The position numbers were made by a program, and so were the translations under genes. 60,283 nt of DNA. Source: SG8-41 sp035259205. Lineage in GTDB: Bacteria > Pseudomonadota > Gammaproteobacteria > Burkholderiales > SG8-41. The stretch spans positions 1-60,283 of the forward strand of contig DATFWO010000064.1 in the NCBI GenBank assembly GCA_035259205.1, given 5' to 3'. Below, piece after piece: positions 59,190 to 60,283 of this stretch. How positions within the stretch are numbered: position 1 is the stretch's first letter; every line of letters begins with the position of its first letter. The notes beneath the pieces are model-generated. The model was not told where the DNA came from. It was given only the letters and a program-made list of their open reading frames with translations, and ran no database searches.

Positions 59190-59362
59190 GCGTGACGAGA
59201 TACGGGTGACGATTACAGGCGACGATTACGGGTGACGAGATACGGGTCACCAAGCGCTTCAGCCATACCTTGTCACTATTATTCGTCACCTTACTCTTTT
59301 AAGACGGGAGATGGGGGGTGGGGGCCATCTGAAAGCGGAAGGATGAAGGAGGAAGGCGAGGG
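59190..59362. repeat. GTGACGA arrays and GGAAGGA heptamers
   Basis: GTGACGAGATACGG and GTGACGATTACAGG units (59190-59248), inverted CGTCACC units (59270-59290), then GGAAGGATGAAGGAGGAAGG (59338-59357). This fills the gap between the Bug and pseudouridine-synthase genes. Confidence 0.86.
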
Positions 59363-59401
59363 GCAGCGCCGGAGGCTATGCTGGACGCGGCGACGCTGCG
59401 A

Positions 59402-59938
59402 TCAGCGCCGCACTTCCCGCCACTCCCCGGGCCGCAGGCTGCCGAGGGACCACGCGCCGATACCCGTGCGCACCAGCCTCAAGGTCGGATGGCCCACGGC
59501 GGCCGTCATGCGGCGGACCTGCCGATTGCGGCCCTCCGTCAACGTGATCTCCAGCCATGCCGTGGACACGTCGCGCCGATAGCGTATCGGCGGCTCGCGG
59601 GGCCACAGCCAGTCCGGCTCCTCGATGAGCCGCGCGCCTGCCGGCGCCGTCAGGCCGTCCTTGAGCTTCACACCGCGCCGCAGAACAGCCAGTGCCGCGG
59701 CATCCGGGATGCGCTCGACCTGGGCGAGATAGGTCTTCTTCGTCCGGTGGTGCGGATCGGCGATGCGCTTCTGGAGCGCCCCATCGTCGGTAAGGAGCAG
59801 CAGGCCCTCGCTGTCGTAGTCGAGCCGGCCGGCCGGATAGACGTTCTTCACCGTCACGAAGTCGGCCAGCGTGCGCCGCCCCCCATCGCCGGTGAACTGG
59901 CAGAGAACGTTGAACGGCTTGTTGAAGGCGATCAGCAA
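59402..59938 (-). CDS. rluE: large-subunit rRNA pseudouridine synthase, RluE/RsuA family
   Basis: About 178 residues from a TTG at 59938. AFNKPFNVLCQFT at the start, catalytic Asp in PAGRLDYDSEGLLLLTDDG, KKTYLAQVE and EGRNRQVRRMTAAVGHPTLRLVR are the standard RsuA/RluE set with no S4 domain, the RluE form that modifies 23S rRNA. No ATG is available. A GTG at 59992 would add MRRHHKVRHRETRHCEA, which is purely GTGACGA-repeat translation. The natural start therefore seems to have been lost or replaced by the adjoining repeat. Confidence 0.85.
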   Translation of the reverse strand: MLIAFNKPFNVLCQFTGDGGRRTLADFVTVKNVYPAGRLDYDSEGLLLLTDDGALQKRIADPHHRTKKTYLAQVERIPDAAALAVLRRGVKLKDGLTAPAGARLIEEPDWLWPREPPIRYRRDVSTAWLEITLTEGRNRQVRRMTAAVGHPTLRLVRTGIGAWSLGSLRPGEWREVRR

Positions 59939-59940
59939 CT

Positions 59941-60062
59941 GAGCTTCGCAGTGACGAGTTTCGCGGTGACGAACTTTGTGGTGACGACGCACGCTCCGTT
60001 AGTGACGAGCGCGCCCGCCCCCTGACGCCTGACCCCCGGCGGGTTTTTCGCCCTTCCGCCTT
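59941..60062. repeat. GTGACGA array, CTGACSC heptamers and CTTCCGC remnant
   Basis: GTGACGAGTTTCGCG, GTGACGAACTTTGTG and GTGACGACGCACGC (15-bp) directly upstream of the pseudouridine synthase, then CCTGACGCCTGACCCC and CCTTCCGCCTTC: three repeat families in one 120-bp gap. Confidence 0.87.
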
Positions 60063-60283
60063 CAGCCCAGCGCGCCAGCGGCGCGCAGCCGCTCGACCTC
60101 GTCCGCTCCACCACCCAGCCAGTCCCGGATCACGGCAGCGGCATGCTCTCCGAGCTTTGGCGCCGCGCTGCGGTACTGCACAGGCGTCGCGCTCAAGCGG
60201 ATGGGACTGCCGACGCCGGCGACCTTCGTGCCGTCGCTCCTCGTGAGCTCGACCTTCAAGCCGCGGTCGCGCGCCTGTTGCAT
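60062..60283 (-). CDS. C-terminus of a CaiB/BaiF family (class III) CoA-transferase, truncated by the window
   Basis: The last ~73 residues, VGSPIRLSATPVQYRSAAPKLGEHAAAVIRDWLGGGADEVERLRAAGALG. VxxPxxLSxTP followed by APxLGEHTxxVLxxxLG is the invariant C-terminus of formyl-CoA-transferase-like proteins, which move CoA between carboxylic acids. The rest lies beyond the edge. It fits the catabolic theme of the window. Confidence 0.85.
   Translation of the reverse strand: MQQARDRGLKVELTRSDGTKVAGVGSPIRLSATPVQYRSAAPKLGEHAAAVIRDWLGGGADEVERLRAAGALG

Noticed and set aside
5767..60062. Repeat arrays considered as CRISPR
   Set aside because: Units are 7-17 bp, head to tail without 30-bp unique spacers, scattered over many gaps, and no cas genes are present.

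Overview
The window is high-GC bacterial DNA that looks like an environmental or metagenome-derived betaproteobacterium of Burkholderiales type. The main reason is eleven genes for TctC/Bug-family periplasmic solute-binding proteins in 60 kb. They occur with a typical betaproteobacterial accessory-catabolism set: alpha/beta hydrolases, short-chain dehydrogenases, LLM flavin oxidoreductases, a CaiB-type CoA-transferase end, an amidohydrolase, a tannase-like esterase and MFS carriers. No tctA/tctB membrane genes, rRNA, tRNA, CRISPR array, prophage or transposase gene was seen. All assignments rest on reading motifs by eye; no database was searched.

Layout. 1-9.1 kb: a truncated gene end, hydrolase + SDR operon, Bug, LLM oxidoreductase, PncC-like amidase, divergent YchF-like NTPase, SDR and two Bugs. 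9.1-15.0 kb: alpha-carbonic anhydrase, exported protein with a possible permuted His/Cys hydrolase core, PmtA-like methyltransferase, exported metallophosphatase-like protein and FAD oxidoreductase. 15.2-24.1 kb: class V aminotransferase-fold enzyme, a SnoaL-like pseudogene, FMN 2-hydroxy-acid oxidase, LLM oxidoreductase plus an LLM remnant, nitrobindin-like protein, PI-PLC-like protein, phytanoyl-CoA dioxygenase-like protein and M20 amidohydrolase. 24.4-35.9 kb: large exported alpha/beta-hydrolase-domain protein, class-I amidotransferase, two Bugs, exported VOC protein, a selenoprotein gene of the UGSC type read through an in-frame UGA, Bug, amidohydrolase and hydrolase. 35.9-44.9 kb: two MFS carriers, YCII protein, small exported protein, M23 peptidase, MOSC-reductase fusion, SnoaL-like and LLM proteins. 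45.2-60.3 kb: five more Bugs, RidA, tannase-like esterase, SRPBCC protein, hydrolase, a cNMP-DUF924-peroxiredoxin fusion converging on a cNMP-EAL phosphodiesterase, a DUF3047 protein, a large-subunit-type pseudouridine synthase and the C-terminus of a CoA-transferase.

The intergenic DNA is the most unusual part. (1) Two ~270-bp copies of a nested, hairpin-rich element lie in opposite orientation at 1806-2075 and 12279-12547. Their 22-bp terminal inverted repeats differ from each other at six positions but are perfectly self-complementary within each copy. (2) About fifteen gaps are filled by tandem arrays built on GTGACGA (units of 7-17 bp), and others by heptamer arrays (GGAAGGA, GAGGGAT, GGAACGT, CTGACSC). 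Several arrays run into genes and supply start codons, signal-peptide residues, protein tails or stop codons. The repeated terminus of the large element likewise contains the start codon of a Bug gene.

Functionally the region reads as a mosaic of single-gene catabolic units, each often paired with an orphan solute receptor and separated by repeats, rather than as one long pathway operon.
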